This document shows, in pieces, positions 54,247-63,083 of a stretch of DNA of 64,000 nucleotides. Source of the stretch: Roseibium porphyridii (GTDB taxonomy: Bacteria; Pseudomonadota; Alphaproteobacteria; Rhizobiales; Stappiaceae); the NCBI RefSeq assembly GCF_026191725.2, contig NZ_CP120863.1, forward strand, positions 4,320,001 through 4,384,000. The letters are read 5' to 3'. The position numbers and the translations under genes are program-made. The notes beneath the pieces were generated by a model. The model saw only the letters and a list, made by a program, of their open reading frames with translations. It was not told the DNA's origin and searched no databases. Positions within the stretch are counted from its first letter, which is position 1; each line of letters begins with the position of its first letter.

Positions 54247-54630
54247 CAAACAAAAAGGGTGCCGGTTTGCACCAGCACCCCCCTGTTTGGAGCAAGACGC
54301 TTGTTTCAGCTGCGTTTCCGAAGAAACGCGATGCCAAATCGATCCTGGTCTCCTGACCTTCAAGCTTCCTTCCAGAAGCCTTTCAGCCCATGCGCACGAA
54401 ATCTGGCGGATTTCGAACCCACGCCGGTCTCACGGATAGCCCGCCGTTACCGGTTTGCCGGAGCGCCATCTGCGTCACGTGGCCGCTGAAAGCGCATCCC
54501 ATGTGGTCTCCCAAAACCTTCTGGTAAGCTCTCCCGAAGGATAACCCCCAGTCAATCTGGGCATGGGCTACTGATTACCCAGTTTGGTGACCCGCTTACC
54601 AGGGCGGAACCTGTCTGGCTCAGTAGTTGA
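54247..54630 (-). ncRNA. Candidate large structured RNA, class unassigned
   Basis: No protein gene is evident over about 1 kb here. The reverse strand carries an RNA-like stretch of about 380 nt with many perfect stems. An outer CTACTGA/TCAGTAG stem (54568-54574 with 54620-54626) traps a 9-nt arm, 54594-54602, which pairs exactly with 54521-54529 (CTGGTAAGC/GCTTACCAG). The two pairings interlock as a pseudoknot. A UUCG-capped 7-bp hairpin (54312-54329) and small stems GGTC-AGGA-GACC and CCGG-CAAA-CCGG follow. It ends in a classical terminator (stem 54257-54280, then TTTTTGTTTG). It does not show RNase P, tmRNA, 6S or SRP core motifs. It could be a new RNA or a divergent known one. Confidence 0.6.
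54252..54280 (-). terminator. Intrinsic terminator closing the structured RNA
   Basis: Reverse strand: GGGTGC...GCACCC six-bp stem extended by GGT/ACC across one mismatch with a four-nt loop, then TTTTTGTTTG. Confidence 0.8.
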
Positions 54631-54919
54631 TATGATAGTGGCCAAATATTTACTTACTGTCTACTGAGATATTTACTTTTCAACATCTACAGAATAAGCC
54701 TGTTGACAACTTGTGTATAAAATCACTCACGAGTAAGCTTTCCATTTTAACTACAAAATCTTATGCGATTTGTCGGATTTTACTTCTGCAACGCAGCAAA
54801 TAGAGGATATTTCTGCGGCACTGCGTCAATTCATGACTGCTGCGATCAGACGTTTCAGCAGGACACAGCTGAACTCCGGAAGGGAGCTTTGAAAGGCTTC
54901 AAATCTTAAGAGAGAAAGT

Positions 54920-54994
54920 TGGCTGGGGTGGCAGGATTCGAACCTGCGCATGGCGGTACCAAAAACCGCTGCCTTACCGCTTGGCTACACCCCA
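54920..54994 (-). tRNA. tRNA-Gln (UUG anticodon)
   Basis: 75 nt including an encoded CCA. Acceptor TGGGGTG pairs with CACCCCA; D-arm GTAGCCAAGCGGTAAGGC; anticodon arm GCGGT-TTTTGGT-ACCGC with TTG; T-arm GCAGGTTCGAATCCTGC. All arms are intact. Confidence 0.97.
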
Positions 54995-55360
54995 AGGCCG
55001 TGGGAGAGGTGTATAACGGGGCCGCTTCTGAAGCGCAAGCCTTCCCAGGCTCAATCTTTGAGCTGTTTGGAGTGGTTTTCCCCAGAAGGCTTTGCACCTT
55101 GTTTGAACCGACAAGACAGGGCTCGTGTGGAAGCCTATGTAGCGATAGAATTTTCGGAAAATTCTTGGCGCTGACTGCCGTAAAGAAATACCTCTGTTTC
55201 AGCCTAACTTTCTGAATTTGTTTTGGAAACCAAAAAAGTCCTACCCGTTTCAGCAATTCTCTTGCGGGATCAAGTCAGCTTTGCTAAATGACCCTCCACG
55301 CAGCGGGCCCTTGCCATGCTGTTCCCGATGGATCTAGTCTTATGCGATCCAATAAAGTGT

Positions 55361-55437
55361 CGGAGTGTAGCGCAGCCTGGTAGCGCACCTCGTTCGGGAC
55401 GAGGGGGTCGGAGGTTCGAATCCTCTCACTCCGACCA
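55361..55437 (+). tRNA. tRNA-Pro (CGG anticodon)
   Basis: 77 nt including encoded CCA. Acceptor CGGAGTG pairs with CACTCCG; anticodon stem CTCGT-TCGGG-ACGAG region with CGG; T-arm GGAGGTTCGAATCCTCT. The 366 bp between it and the tRNA-Gln holds no gene. Confidence 0.97.
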
Positions 55438-55597
55438 TTTTTCCTCTAAAGCGTTGATATACGTTGGTATTCGGCTTCTTGGCAGAACAGGTTTCTTGCG
55501 AAGGTTGAGACAGTTCGCTGTTTCGTATGATCAGCATCATCGACTTCGTTCGTTCGCAGTTGCATACTCCTGCTGATTTCAGTCCTGGGCAACAATC

Positions 55598-56047
55598 ATG
55601 AAGTTTGTGCTTGCAGTTGTTTATCTTCTTTTGCCGGTTTCACTCGCCAATGCCGCAGACACCCTGAGCCTTCAGGATGCGCGTAAGGTGGCTGGGGACC
55701 TTCATTCCAAAAACGTCGTCGTTGCCGGGATGCTTGCCCAGGCAAGTGGCGCGCCGCCAAATCAGCAAAGAGACACCTATCGCGCGGGTGTTCTTGAACT
55801 GCTTGACGCCAGTTTGGCGTTTCAATCGAAATGGTCTGCCGACACGCTTGCAGCAACCAGTGCCACTCCGCCCAGACTAAGCGAACTGAATGTATTTTCC
55901 CCCTGTCTGTGGCTTGCAAACACCCTGACCGAGCTGTCATTTGAGTTGGCTGAAAGCCGACAGTGGAAGGACAGGTTCTCTGAGGAGGTTGCCGAACACA
56001 CAGACGCTTGCGACGCTGCGTTGGGTTTGCGGTCTGATGCAAATTGA
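55598..56047 (+). CDS. Exported helical protein of unknown function
   Basis: 149 residues. Signal peptide (KFVLAVVYLLLPVSLANAA) followed by an all-helical mature part with two cysteines (VFSPCLWLAN; TDACDAALG). Not recognised. It stands alone after the tRNA-Pro gene, convergent with the LysR gene. Confidence 0.6.
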   Translation: MKFVLAVVYLLLPVSLANAADTLSLQDARKVAGDLHSKNVVVAGMLAQASGAPPNQQRDTYRAGVLELLDASLAFQSKWSADTLAATSATPPRLSELNVFSPCLWLANTLTELSFELAESRQWKDRFSEEVAEHTDACDAALGLRSDAN

Positions 56048-56118
56048 AGAAAGACCCTCACGCATAAAAGTTTCCTCTCGAGCATCCTTATGCGTTTCCG
56101 CTGTGGAGCGCGCTGACA

Positions 56119-57006
56119 TCAAACAATCGCGTTTCTCAGATCAAACAGGCATTTCGTGAAATCCCTGACCAATTTCGACCTTTGAATGTCCGGACGGAAC
56201 AAGAGAAACGAACGAAAATTGACCGACGGGGCAAACGGTCGAACTTCCAACCCTCTTGCAACAAAACCTTCCACGACAAGCGGATTGACCAGCCCGACTG
56301 CGTCTCCGGCAAGCGCCAAGGCACATGTCGTTGTGGACGACGGTGTTTCCACCACATATTCGGGCGATACGCCTGCCTCGGACAAAATGGCGTCGAACCT
56401 GTCGCGTGCGCGGTCTTCTGGGGCAAGGCCGATCATCGGCTGACCGGCCAGATCTTCTGGGCCAAGAATGTCGCGCTTTGCCAATGGATGGTGGGACGAC
56501 ATCGCGATGACGCCGGAGAACCCGCCAAAATGGGTCGTATCGACGCCGGAGCGGTCGATCTCATCAGCGGCAAGGCCGATATCAAAGTTTCCATCGACGA
56601 CCTGATTGCGGACCTGCGCCGACGGCAAGATCTGAAGCGTTATCCTGACGCGCGGATTGCTCCTTCTGAAATCCTGAATTGCCTTTGGCACCACTTCCGC
56701 GCCCAGGGCCGATAACGAAGCGACTTTCAGGTGTCCTGAACCGAAGTCCCGGATCGAGGCCGCGGCGGAGCGCAACCGATCCATACCCTTGAAACTCTCG
56801 GAAACCTCACGAAAGAACAGCTGCCCTTCTGTGGTCGGTACCATGCGACCGCGCACCCGATCGAAAAGTGTGAAACCGAGAGACGCTTCCAGTTCAGCAA
56901 TGCTTCTGCTGACAGCAGGTTGCGTGATCTGCATGAGTTCAGCGGCACGAACCGTCGATCCCGAGATCATAAGGGAATGAAAGGCCTCAAGCTGTCTGAA
57001 CTTCAT
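56119..57006 (-). CDS. LysR-family transcriptional regulator
   Basis: 295 residues. HTH at 1-60 (FRQLEAFHSLMISGSTVRAA, then MQITQPAVSRSIAELE), effector domain from about 90 (LKVASLSALGAEVVPKAIQ). Divergent from metC, with a GCATA-GAAT-TATGC dyad between, so it probably controls the metC-eamA unit. Effector unknown. Confidence 0.87.
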   Translation of the reverse strand: MKFRQLEAFHSLMISGSTVRAAELMQITQPAVSRSIAELEASLGFTLFDRVRGRMVPTTEGQLFFREVSESFKGMDRLRSAAASIRDFGSGHLKVASLSALGAEVVPKAIQDFRRSNPRVRITLQILPSAQVRNQVVDGNFDIGLAADEIDRSGVDTTHFGGFSGVIAMSSHHPLAKRDILGPEDLAGQPMIGLAPEDRARDRFDAILSEAGVSPEYVVETPSSTTTCALALAGDAVGLVNPLVVEGFVARGLEVRPFAPSVNFRSFLLFRPDIQRSKLVRDFTKCLFDLRNAIV

Positions 57007-57035
57007 ACTCTGCGCTCACCATATATAAGTTTAGT

Positions 57036-57049
57036 GCATAGAATTATGC
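57036..57049. promoter_or_regulatory. Candidate LysR-type operator dyad
   Basis: GCATA-GAAT-TATGC perfect 5-bp inverted repeat in the LysR/metC divergent region, 30 bp from the LysR start and 66 bp from the metC start. Confidence 0.4.
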
Positions 57050-57114
57050 CGAACTATTAATTGTTTACCAGTCTGGATTTTGCTGTAGTCGGGAAAACAT
57101 TCAGAGGAAGACCC

Positions 57115-58275
57115 ATGCGCGACGCGACAAGCTGCACGATCCACCCTGCCGTTGACCTGTCGGAGTTTTCAAGCCTGACAGTGCCGACGTATCGCGCATC
57201 CACAATCGTGTTTGAAGATGCGCGGTCCTATGCAACGCGCACTCAGCGGGACCTCGACAGCTATTTTTACGGTTTGCACGGAACACCGACGACGCGAACG
57301 CTGGAAGCGCAGATCACAAAGCTGGAGAACGGCCTTCGGTCGGTCATCGTGCCTTCAGGCCAGGCCGGAGCGACAATCGTCTTTTTAAGTGTTCTGCACC
57401 CGGGAGACACAGTCCTTGTTCCCGACAACGTTTACCCGCCCGTTCTTGATTTTTGCGTCAACTATCTGGAACCGCGCGGCATCCATCACAAGATCTATCG
57501 TCCCGACGGCGAAGGCATCGAAGATCTGATTGATCCGTCAGTCAAACTGATCTGGGCGGAAACGCCCGGATCAACAACCATGGAACTGCAGGATTTGCGA
57601 ATGATCGCTGCCCTTGGCAAGCGACATGGCATCTTGACTGGAGCCGACAATACCTGGGCCACTCCCTTGCAGCTGAAACCCTTGGATCTCGGCATCGACT
57701 TTTCAATGCAAGCGCTATCCAAATATGTGGGCGGGCATTCGGACCTGCTGCTCGGATCCATTTGCGTCAACGATCTGGAACTGCGCAAAAAGCTGCGCGA
57801 CACCATGAGAATGCTCGGCATTGGCGTCTCACCCGATGAAGTATCGCTTGCACTACGGGGTATCGAGACGATGGCGGTGCGGCTTGCACACGTGGGAAAA
57901 GTCGCGCTGAACCTTGCTGAAGAACTGGCATCCCGCCTTGAGGCTGGATCAGTGCTGCATCCTGCGCTTCCGGGGTTTCCCCAACATTCGCTTTGGAAAC
58001 GCGACTTTTCAGGCGCGAGCGGGGTTTTCAGTGTAGTCCTGAGTGAACGCCAGGAACGTCGCCTGGATGAAGGGCTTGATCAGCTCAAAGTCATGGCAAT
58101 TGGCGCGAGCTGGGGCGGGACACGCAGTCTGGTTGCTCCCATGTCGGTAAAAGACGCGAGGAAGTTCGGGCAAGCGGAACATCAGCGGATCTTTTTGCGG
58201 ATCAATGTTGGTCTGGAGGACCAGGAGGATCTGCGTGCAGATCTCAACAATCTGTTCGACATTCTATCAAAGTAA
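57115..58275 (+). CDS. metC: Cystathionine beta-lyase-like PLP enzyme
   Basis: About 386 residues. Cys/Met-metabolism PLP fold: FYGLHGTPTTRTLEAQITKL near 41, VPSGQAGATIVFLSVL near 80, ADNTWATPLQLKPLDLGID near 178 and the Schiff-base segment SMQALSKYVGGHSDLL near 200 (Lys). RINVGLEDQEDLRADLN closes it. It cleaves cystathionine or other S-alkyl cysteines to pyruvate, ammonia and a thiol. AGAGGAAG Shine-Dalgarno supports ATG 57115. Likely co-transcribed with the exporter downstream. Confidence 0.88.
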   Translation: MRDATSCTIHPAVDLSEFSSLTVPTYRASTIVFEDARSYATRTQRDLDSYFYGLHGTPTTRTLEAQITKLENGLRSVIVPSGQAGATIVFLSVLHPGDTVLVPDNVYPPVLDFCVNYLEPRGIHHKIYRPDGEGIEDLIDPSVKLIWAETPGSTTMELQDLRMIAALGKRHGILTGADNTWATPLQLKPLDLGIDFSMQALSKYVGGHSDLLLGSICVNDLELRKKLRDTMRMLGIGVSPDEVSLALRGIETMAVRLAHVGKVALNLAEELASRLEAGSVLHPALPGFPQHSLWKRDFSGASGVFSVVLSERQERRLDEGLDQLKVMAIGASWGGTRSLVAPMSVKDARKFGQAEHQRIFLRINVGLEDQEDLRADLNNLFDILSK

Positions 58276-58326
58276 GCGGCCCATCGTCGAGTGAGTCGAA
58301 CGGTTGAAGGTAAGGATTGGAGCAGA

Positions 58327-59304
58327 ATGACCGCGACATTTGCTACACCCACAAGACAATCCGCTGACATTCACCTTCGCTGGATTGGTCGGCTAGTCGG
58401 AATGAAGCTGACCGGCACTTCCGGTGGTCCACAGACAAAAACACTGGGCCTTGTCTCTGGTGCTGTTGTTTTGTGGGCGAGTTGGCCGGCGCTTGCAACG
58501 GCGGTCGGTCCTGCACCGCCATTCCTGACCTTGGGTGCATCAGCACTGATCGGATTTTTGTTCTCCCTTTTGCTGGCAGCTCGAAAAGGTGCAGCTCACA
58601 CATTCCTGTCCTTGCCGTTCAAGACGATGGTTTTCGTTGCCCTTGGGCTGATGGGCAACAACGCATTCTATATTGCCGCCATTGGACGGATCGGGCCGGC
58701 TGAGGCCAATGTCGTCCACTATCTCTGGCCGGTCTTTCTCGTGCTGCTCGCGTCCATGTTGCAGCAGCGCTTGCCGTCTTTGCTTCAGGCGCTTGGCGTT
58801 GCTTTCGGGTTTATGGGGGTTGCGGTTGCCCTCTATCCTCAGATGGCAGGAAGCCTTGATGGCATTGGGGTGCTGCTTGGTGTCTGTGGCGCTCTGACCT
58901 TCGCGGTCTATTCTGTCGGTCGCTCTCTGGCCAGGATCGAAACGAATGTCGTCGGGCCATCGCTCGGACTTGCCGGGCTCGCCGCACTCAGCGCACATTT
59001 TGCCATCGAACCTGCCTACTGGCCGTCCGCCACGGAATGGCTTGCGATCGTTCTCATGGGCATCGGCCCGTTCACGGTTGCAAATATGTTGTGGGACAAA
59101 GCCACGCGATCAGGTTCTGCAGCGGCAATTTCCAGCTTCGCCTTTCTGACCCCGCTTGTCGCCATGGGGCTGCTGGCTGCGTTCGGACTTGGCAATGTTA
59201 CCTCAAACACAATTGTTGGAGCGCTGTTTGCCATCGCCGGAGCCTTGTTGAGTTCAACTTCCAGGCGAAGCGCAACACCTGGCCAGCGCGAAGGTAAAGA
59301 CTGA
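58327..59304 (+). CDS. EamA/DMT-superfamily exporter, YddG-like
   Basis: About 325 residues with ten hydrophobic segments. NNAFYIAAIGRIGPAEANVV near 105 followed by HYLWPVFLVLLAS matches the NYLWP pattern of the YddG aromatic-amino-acid exporter group. The start at 58327 has a GGAGCAGA Shine-Dalgarno. It follows metC by about 50 bp and probably exports an amino acid or thiol compound linked to MetC activity. Confidence 0.85.
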   Translation: MTATFATPTRQSADIHLRWIGRLVGMKLTGTSGGPQTKTLGLVSGAVVLWASWPALATAVGPAPPFLTLGASALIGFLFSLLLAARKGAAHTFLSLPFKTMVFVALGLMGNNAFYIAAIGRIGPAEANVVHYLWPVFLVLLASMLQQRLPSLLQALGVAFGFMGVAVALYPQMAGSLDGIGVLLGVCGALTFAVYSVGRSLARIETNVVGPSLGLAGLAALSAHFAIEPAYWPSATEWLAIVLMGIGPFTVANMLWDKATRSGSAAAISSFAFLTPLVAMGLLAAFGLGNVTSNTIVGALFAIAGALLSSTSRRSATPGQREGKD

Positions 59305-59334
59305 ACATCATCGGCTTGAAAGTTGAGCTGCCTG

Positions 59335-59529
59335 TCATTCGCTTGCTTCAAAAATATCTTCAATCTTCTTTTCAAACAGCTGAGCGATCTTGAAGGCCAA
59401 CGGCAGCGATGGATCGTAGCGTCCCGCCTCGATGGCGTTGATGGTTTGCCGGGAAACACTCAAGTAGTCCCCGAGGACAGCCTGGGACCAGCCCCGTTCT
59501 GCCCGCAGGGCCTTCAAGTGGTTCTTCAT
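59335..59529 (-). CDS. Small XRE-family HTH regulator (YozG-like)
   Basis: 64 residues, nearly all HTH: LKALRAERGWSQAVLGDYLS, then VSRQTINAIEAGRYDPSL, ending EKKIEDIFE. Start A overlaps the stop of the membrane gene before it (TGATG), so translation is coupled. Such small HTH/membrane pairs are common and usually self-regulating. Confidence 0.88.
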   Translation of the reverse strand: MKNHLKALRAERGWSQAVLGDYLSVSRQTINAIEAGRYDPSLPLAFKIAQLFEKKIEDIFEASE

Positions 59530-59927
59530 CAAAACACGCCTTCACGTTTCGATATCAGCGTGGTCGCCAAGCCCTGCACCGCCCAGAAGATCGGCAACAG
59601 CCAGAACACCGGTAGTCTCGGTACGTCAGCCAACCTTTCCAGCTGTCCCCATCCCGATGCGATCATCATCACGCAGGCTATTCCAACGAGCGTTCCCTTG
59701 ATTTGTATCAGGCGAAGAAATTCGTCGAGTTCCATCGCAAATCGCCATTGCGCCCAAAATGCAATGAAAATTGCCACTATCGGGATGAGCGCCAGTGCGT
59801 AGAGCGAATAAGCAGGAAGCGTTTCACTACCTGGGTACCATCGGATCGATGCTGTTCCGACAATGTAGACGATCATCGCCGGGATGAAGATCTTAAAGAA
59901 GCGGGAAGTCGCCTGTTCCGTCGTCAT
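59529..59927 (-). CDS. Small four-TM membrane protein paired with the XRE regulator
   Basis: 132 residues with four predicted TM segments (FIPAMIVYIVGTASIRWY; YALALIPIVAIFIAFWAQW; GTLVGIACVMMIASG; VFWLLPIFWAVQGLATTL). GGAGA before the ATG. Not recognised beyond its coupling with the HTH gene. Confidence 0.78.
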   Translation of the reverse strand: MTTEQATSRFFKIFIPAMIVYIVGTASIRWYPGSETLPAYSLYALALIPIVAIFIAFWAQWRFAMELDEFLRLIQIKGTLVGIACVMMIASGWGQLERLADVPRLPVFWLLPIFWAVQGLATTLISKREGVF

Positions 59928-60124
59928 GATGAGTTCTCCGAAAATGGAAAGCCTCCTTTACATATCGATAATTCAACGCAATGTAAAGGTCACTTTACAT
60001 CATTGCGATAGAACCAACGCCCCTGGCGAGCAACATTTGTCGATGCGTTTGAAGCATTGCCACTTTAAGGCGTCACCGTTCTGACCTACACTTTGATCCC
60101 AATCAGCAACGGGCTTGGCAGGAC

Positions 60125-60364
60125 ATGCTCATTCCAAATCTGAAACGCATCAAGGTCTCGTCCGTTCAGGAACTGAGAAGTTGGCTCGGCAAAAGCCCTA
60201 TCCAAAACCAAAGGGTCATGATCGTCACGTGCAACAAGACTTCGGCCAGAAAGTTCTTGAGCCGGGAGAGCGTGCAGAAAACGCTGGCCGAATATGGCTG
60301 GGCTGTTGAAACGCGTTATACTTTGAATGGAAATCTGGTGGGTCACGTCGCCTCGCTCTCTTGA
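60125..60364 (+). CDS. Small conserved-looking hypothetical protein
   Basis: 79 residues. RSWLGKSPIQNQRVMIVTCN then KTSARKFLSRESVQKTLAE and GWAVETRYTLNGNLVGHVAS read as a compact alpha/beta domain and look like real coding sequence, unlike the overlapping reverse frame. Family not named. A GGCAGGAC lies before the ATG. Confidence 0.55.
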   Translation: MLIPNLKRIKVSSVQELRSWLGKSPIQNQRVMIVTCNKTSARKFLSRESVQKTLAEYGWAVETRYTLNGNLVGHVASLS

Positions 60365-60411
60365 CGCCCATTTTGATGGAGACGCCAAAAACACCGCTTG
60401 TGAAGACGCTT

Positions 60412-60783
60412 ATGTCAAAGTCATTTCAATGCTCTGCCGTTTACCCGACACTTGCCGTGCCCAATGTTCTGGACACCTGCAACTGGTATGTCGACCATCT
60501 CGGCTTCACTATCAGGTTCGTTTGGGGTGAGCCGCCAACGCATGGCGCTGTTCTGCTTGACAAGGCCTGCGTACATTTCTGGCAAGGTGAGCCTCAGCTT
60601 GGTGCGAACTGGCTCTATTTTGACGTGAATGACCTGGATGTTGTTTACGCCCGCGCAACGACCAGTCGGGTGAACATCACCCGCGCTCCGGAAACCTATC
60701 CGTGGGGAATGCGCGAGTTCAACGCCGTCGATTTAAATGGGTACAACATCCGATTTGGGCAGCACATGGGTTCTGACGGCTGA
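60412..60783 (+). CDS. VOC-family (glyoxalase fold) protein
   Basis: About 123 residues. YPTLAVPNVLDTCNWYVDHL, then LGFTIRFVWGEPPTHGAVLL and a final FNAVDLNGYNIRFGQH strand give the VOC pattern. The start is among several in-frame candidates (60361 TTG, 60376, 60412); none has a strong Shine-Dalgarno. Substrate unknown. Confidence 0.78.
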   Translation: MSKSFQCSAVYPTLAVPNVLDTCNWYVDHLGFTIRFVWGEPPTHGAVLLDKACVHFWQGEPQLGANWLYFDVNDLDVVYARATTSRVNITRAPETYPWGMREFNAVDLNGYNIRFGQHMGSDG

Positions 60784-60882
60784 CCGCCTTAAACCGACTG
60801 GAAGAGGTCGCAGTCTTCTTGTTTCGAGCAGAGCCCGAGCTGATCACTGTAACACTATTTGGAAATTCACCAGCCCAGGCAG

Positions 60883-61272
60883 CTAGGTCGCCTCAGGGGA
60901 ATGGCAAACGGCCTCGATGTTGTGCCCGTCAGGATCGAGAACGAAAGCTCCATAATAGTCGTTGTGATAGTGGGGCCTCAAGCCGGGTGCACCGTTGTCC
61001 CTGCCTCCAGCGTGGAGTGCTGCGGCGTAAAACGCATCAACGCTTGCACGGTCTTTCGACGTCAATGCGATATGCAGCATTCCCCGTGTCGCATTTTCTT
61101 CCGCAAGCCAAAACCAGGGCCTGTCGTCGCCGTAACCTGCGACCTTCACGCCGCCTGTGTGTTCCAACGGCACTTCAAACAACCGTTTCACCCCTAGCGG
61201 TGCGAATGCCTGATCATAGAATTCCACCGACCGAGCGAAGTCAGTCACACCAAAGGTTACGTGGTCTATCAC
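60883..61272 (-). CDS. VOC-family (glyoxalase fold) protein
   Basis: About 129 residues from a GTG with GGAG seven nt before it. VIDHVTFGVTDFARSVEFYD, GDDRPWFWLAEENATRGML, HIALTSKDRASVDAFYAAAL, and a final YYGAFVLDPDGHNIEAVCH strand with His/Glu metal-type ligands. It is convergent with the preceding VOC gene. Substrate unknown. Confidence 0.83.
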   Translation of the reverse strand: MIDHVTFGVTDFARSVEFYDQAFAPLGVKRLFEVPLEHTGGVKVAGYGDDRPWFWLAEENATRGMLHIALTSKDRASVDAFYAAALHAGGRDNGAPGLRPHYHNDYYGAFVLDPDGHNIEAVCHSPEAT

Positions 61273-61487
61273 AGAGCTTCTCCAGATCCCGGTTTTACGT
61301 TGCTCAAGGTCTAGCACTTATCTTGCGCAAAGGATGCTCTGTTCAACTTAACTGGAAAGCGAGCCAGAGTTTGCTTTGGTCGTTTTGCGATGACGACAAA
61401 TTCCGCATTGAGCCAGTTCTTTCCGGCCAAGCTTGACGCTTCGCAGCACAAAGACACAGCACGGCGCACTCATATCTCGCCCGGAAA

Positions 61488-62912
61488 CTACTGATTGCTC
61501 ATGGCTTTCAGTGGCGGCGAAACATCGTCCGGGATCGGGCAGGCGTAGGGATCTCGTTCCAGAGTGTTCTTGTGAGCCTCGATCGCGTTTTCGAGGACTT
61601 TAGTGTCTTCAAAGAGATCAACCGCTGTGCCGGCCATGATCTTAGCCGCCTGTGTCATGCCCTTGTGCGCCGCAGGTGCCTTGCCTTGTGCAGTCAGTTG
61701 CCATGTGTGGAACGGGGTTCCAACCGCGCAGGTTGCCACGCGTGCCTGAACGGTCGGGACCGCCCAGCTGACATCGCCGACATCGGTCGACCCCTCCCCG
61801 CCTTCGCTTTGCCGGTCAAGCGGAGCGATAAAATCACAAAGTGCCAGGTCCGGGTCGACGTCCGCTCCAATCCGGCGGAAGGAGACGGTGATATTGTCTT
61901 CGCTGAGTGTCTCGCGGATCTTTTCTGCGAACTCGCGATCACTGTCGTCGAAATCCGGTGCACCGAGCCGCTCCATATTGCGTTGCATGGTTTCTTCCAA
62001 CGGGCGATTGCCGAGGAGGTTCGAGACACCGCTTACCACGCTGGTTTCAACCCGTGTTTCAGTCATTAGCGCAGCACCTTCGCCTATTTTGCGCACACGC
62101 TCGATCAGATCTCGCAACTCCTTCAGATTGCGCGCCCGGACAAGCTGGCGCACGGTTGCCTTGGACTGCACGACATTTGGAGCAATGCCTCCGGCGTCCA
62201 GATAGGCGTAGTGCACCCTGGCATCATCGGGCATATGCTCGCGCATGTAGTTGACACCGACATTCATCAGTTCGATCGCATCAAGTGCGCTGCGGCCAAG
62301 TTCCGGCGCACCGGCGGCATGCGCAGCGCGTCCGTGGAAGGTAAAATCAATCCGGGTGTTGGCGAGTGAGCGTGCTTCGTTGACCGCTGTGAAAGTTGCC
62401 GGGTGCCAGGAAATTGCCGCATCCACGTCGTCGAAAAGGCCTTCGCGCACCATGAAGGTCTTGGCAGCACCTCCCTCTTCGGCCGGACAGCCATAATACC
62501 GAACGCGACCCTTGAGACCGCGTTCTGCAAGGTAGTCCTTGACAGCAGAGGCTGCCATGAGTGCAGCCGATCCCAGAAGATTGTGCCCACAGCCATGACC
62601 TGGTCCGCCTGTTTCCACCGGCTCGTGCTCGGCAACCCCTGCGACCTGTCCAAGCTCGGGAAGAGCATCAAACTCTCCAAGAATTGCGATCACCGGTCCT
62701 TCGTCGCCAGCCTCACCGACAATTGCGGTCGGTATTCCAGCAATACCTTCGCTGATCCGGAAACCTTCCTGCTCAAGCATTTTCTTGTGTTCAGCCACCG
62801 ATTTGAATTCGGTATATGCGATCTCCGGGAGGTCAAAAACGCGGTCTGACAGACCGATATAGTCCTCACGGCGTTTATCCACCAGATCCCAGACCCGATC
62901 AGTGTTTTTCAT
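61488..62912 (-). CDS. M20-family amidohydrolase (AbgB-like)
   Basis: About 474 residues. GGPGHGCGHNLLGSAALMAA near 113 and CPAEEGGAAKTFMVREGLFD near 143 are M20 metal-site segments. FHGRAAHAAGAPELGRSALD near 192 is the lid/dimer domain. Length and layout match p-aminobenzoyl-glutamate hydrolase subunit B (AbgB) and indole-acetyl-amino-acid hydrolases. GGAGG before ATG 62912. Beside a peptide ABC transporter whose product may feed it. Confidence 0.87.
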   Translation of the reverse strand: MKNTDRVWDLVDKRREDYIGLSDRVFDLPEIAYTEFKSVAEHKKMLEQEGFRISEGIAGIPTAIVGEAGDEGPVIAILGEFDALPELGQVAGVAEHEPVETGGPGHGCGHNLLGSAALMAASAVKDYLAERGLKGRVRYYGCPAEEGGAAKTFMVREGLFDDVDAAISWHPATFTAVNEARSLANTRIDFTFHGRAAHAAGAPELGRSALDAIELMNVGVNYMREHMPDDARVHYAYLDAGGIAPNVVQSKATVRQLVRARNLKELRDLIERVRKIGEGAALMTETRVETSVVSGVSNLLGNRPLEETMQRNMERLGAPDFDDSDREFAEKIRETLSEDNITVSFRRIGADVDPDLALCDFIAPLDRQSEGGEGSTDVGDVSWAVPTVQARVATCAVGTPFHTWQLTAQGKAPAAHKGMTQAAKIMAGTAVDLFEDTKVLENAIEAHKNTLERDPYACPIPDDVSPPLKAMSNQ

Positions 62913-63083
62913 GTTTTCCTCCAAGAATTGGCAATAGATCTGCGTCACCGCGAAGATGCGGAGCAGCAGTCATTCGATTAGTTCTGTCGTTGTCCACCAG
63001 GCTGGCCGGCCCGAGCGGACATGGGCACGCGCCCGCGTCCAGTCAGCTACGGGACAAAGGGCCAGGATTTCCGGTGACTGAGA

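Noticed and set aside
54340..54400. Possible cobalamin riboswitch: the reverse strand reads GTCAGGAGACC, close to the B12 box.
   Set aside because: The other conserved riboswitch segments (GCCACTG, the CCCCCGCAACTG core) are not visible, and no B12-related gene follows.
54184..54489. 101-codon forward frame over the structured RNA.
   Set aside because: Arg/Ser-rich composition with no strand or helix pattern; it is the antisense shadow of stems in the RNA.
54247..54630. RNase P RNA or tmRNA as the identity of the structured RNA.
   Set aside because: No GAAAGTCC / ACAGAA-GCTTA cores for RNase P and no tag-peptide frame for tmRNA could be found, though a divergent version cannot be excluded without a covariance search.
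60086..60394. 102-codon reverse frame opposite the 79-aa hypothetical gene.
   Set aside because: The forward frame has better protein-like composition and a plausible ribosome site; the reverse frame looks like its shadow.
61330..61490. Forward frame ending FFPAKLDASQHKDTARR before the M20 gene.
   Set aside because: Only 34 codons from its ATG, no Shine-Dalgarno, no recognisable pattern.
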